Positions 33,337 through 33,953 of a DNA stretch of 33,953 nucleotides are shown one piece after another. A model generated the notes under the pieces. That model was not told the DNA's origin. It saw only the letters and a list, made by a program, of their open reading frames with translations, and searched no databases. Position numbers and translations under genes: made by a program. Every line of letters starts with the position of its first letter. Position 1 is the first letter of the stretch. The stretch comes from Paracoccaceae bacterium (GTDB lineage: Bacteria > Pseudomonadota > Alphaproteobacteria > Rhodobacterales > Rhodobacteraceae), in NCBI GenBank assembly GCA_947476475.1, contig CANJQT010000033.1:1-33953 (forward strand), in the 5' to 3' direction.

Positions 33337-33953
33337 ATGTCACAGCAAAAACAGGCAGAGCAGATGCGCTCGGGCAAGGGCTTCATTGCGGCACTTGATC
33401 AAAGTGGCGGATCAACCCCCAAGGCGCTGAAACTGTATGGAATCGACGAAAGCGCCTATTCCAACGAGGCGGAAATGTATGGTCTGATCCATGCGATGCG
33501 CGCCCGTATCGCCACCTCGCCCGCCTTCAGCGGTGACCGGGTGATCGGTGCCATCCTGTTCGAGCGGACCATGGACAGCGACATCGAAGGCATGCCTTCG
33601 GCACGCTACCTGTGGGAAAAGAAGGGCGTTGTGCCGTTCCTGAAGATCGATCAGGGGCTGATGGAGGCGGCGGACGGCGTCAAACTGATGAAACCGATCA
33701 AGGGGCTGGATGCGCTTTTGACCCGCGCCGCCGCGATGGGGATATTCGGCACCAAGATGCGGTCGGTCATCGACGCGGCGGATCCCAAGGGCATAGCCGC
33801 CATCGTCGCCCAACAGTTCGAAGTGGCGCACCAGATCCTGTCGCACGGGTTGATGCCGATCATCGAACCCGAAGTGACAATTTCAATCGCTGACAAGGCC
33901 GAAGCGGAAGATATCCTTTGCGCCGAAATCCTGAAGCACCTTGATGCGATGCC
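33337..33953 (+). CDS. Class I fructose-bisphosphate aldolase, 3' end cut off by window edge
   Basis: From ATG 33337, preceded by GGAG, the frame stays open to the right edge for 205 codons. The protein begins [10 protein letters not shown] and has [19 protein letters not shown] (13-31), [12 protein letters not shown] (71-82), [10 protein letters not shown] (99-108) and [12 protein letters not shown], which is the prokaryotic class I aldolase pattern (about 296 residues in staphylococci). The Schiff-base lysine should lie beyond the edge, so it is not seen. The enzyme splits fructose-1,6-bisphosphate into dihydroxyacetone phosphate and glyceraldehyde-3-phosphate. About one third is missing. 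It lies two genes after pgk. Confidence 0.93.
   Translation, partial: MSQQKQAEQMRSGKGFIAALDQSGGSTPKALKLYGIDESAYSNEAEMYGLIHAMRARIATSPAFSGDRVIGAILFERTMDSDIEGMPSARYLWEKKGVVPFLKIDQGLMEAADGVKLMKPIKGLDALLTRAAAMGIFGTKMRSVIDAADPKGIAAIVAQQFEVAHQILSHGLMPIIEPEVTISIADKAEAEDILCAEILKHLDAM

Overview
The window looks like ordinary chromosome of a GC-rich alphaproteobacterium, most likely a member of the Rhodobacteraceae. The evidence is the alphaproteobacterial gene repertoire (a GapR/DUF2312 nucleoid protein, a DUF2852 membrane protein, a DUF1127 peptide, Bpt aminoacyl-transferase and an inositol-phosphatase-type HisN), tight gene packing with many ATGA/GTGA/TGATG stop-start overlaps, and a short repeat of the CTCCGcGGGGATATTTGgA type that I recall as common in that family. 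I see no rRNA or tRNA gene, insertion sequence, phage gene or CRISPR array.

Layout. Positions 1-5497 hold an accessory catabolic block: a minus-strand operon (flavin monooxygenase/old-yellow-enzyme fusion, SDR dehydrogenase, MarR regulator, enoyl-CoA hydratase running off the left edge) and a divergent 3-hydroxyacyl-CoA dehydrogenase. The fusion enzyme and the beta-oxidation-like partners fit the aerobic CoA-dependent 2-aminobenzoate (anthranilate) or salicylate pathway. A perfect AT-rich palindrome sits between the divergent arms and is a good operator candidate for the MarR protein. Positions 5572-7313 hold an RlmI-type rRNA methyltransferase translationally coupled to a PIN-domain protein, followed by a 35-codon small ORF. 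Positions 7784-10439 hold the Entner-Doudoroff pair edd-eda, with a clear promoter whose -35 region is overlapped by a LacI-type palindrome.

Positions 10731-13831 carry glnE and a small conserved partner. Then come a YbaK deacylase, a DUF2852 protein, bpt with a VOC protein, a protein resembling a degenerate sulfotransferase, gapR and a two-helix membrane peptide. Positions 18091-23351 carry an 8-oxoguanine-deaminase-like amidohydrolase, hisN, an XRE regulator, a quinone oxidoreductase, a LysR regulator and a DUF1127 peptide. Positions 23461-26330 carry a Bax-inhibitor-1-like protein, a VIT-family transporter, rpmG and rarD. Positions 26331-29825 carry a DAO-family oxidase coupled to anmK, and the divergent tyrS. 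The right end (29889-33953) has two tandem cyclophilins, pgk, an SDR and the start of a class I fructose-bisphosphate aldolase, so lower glycolysis/gluconeogenesis is clustered there.

Most of the window is housekeeping. No clearly novel multi-gene defence or mobile system is visible. The points most worth following are the aromatic-CoA cluster with its candidate operator, the RlmI-PIN pair, the edd operator/promoter, the degenerate sulfotransferase-like protein, and the DAO oxidase-anmK coupling.
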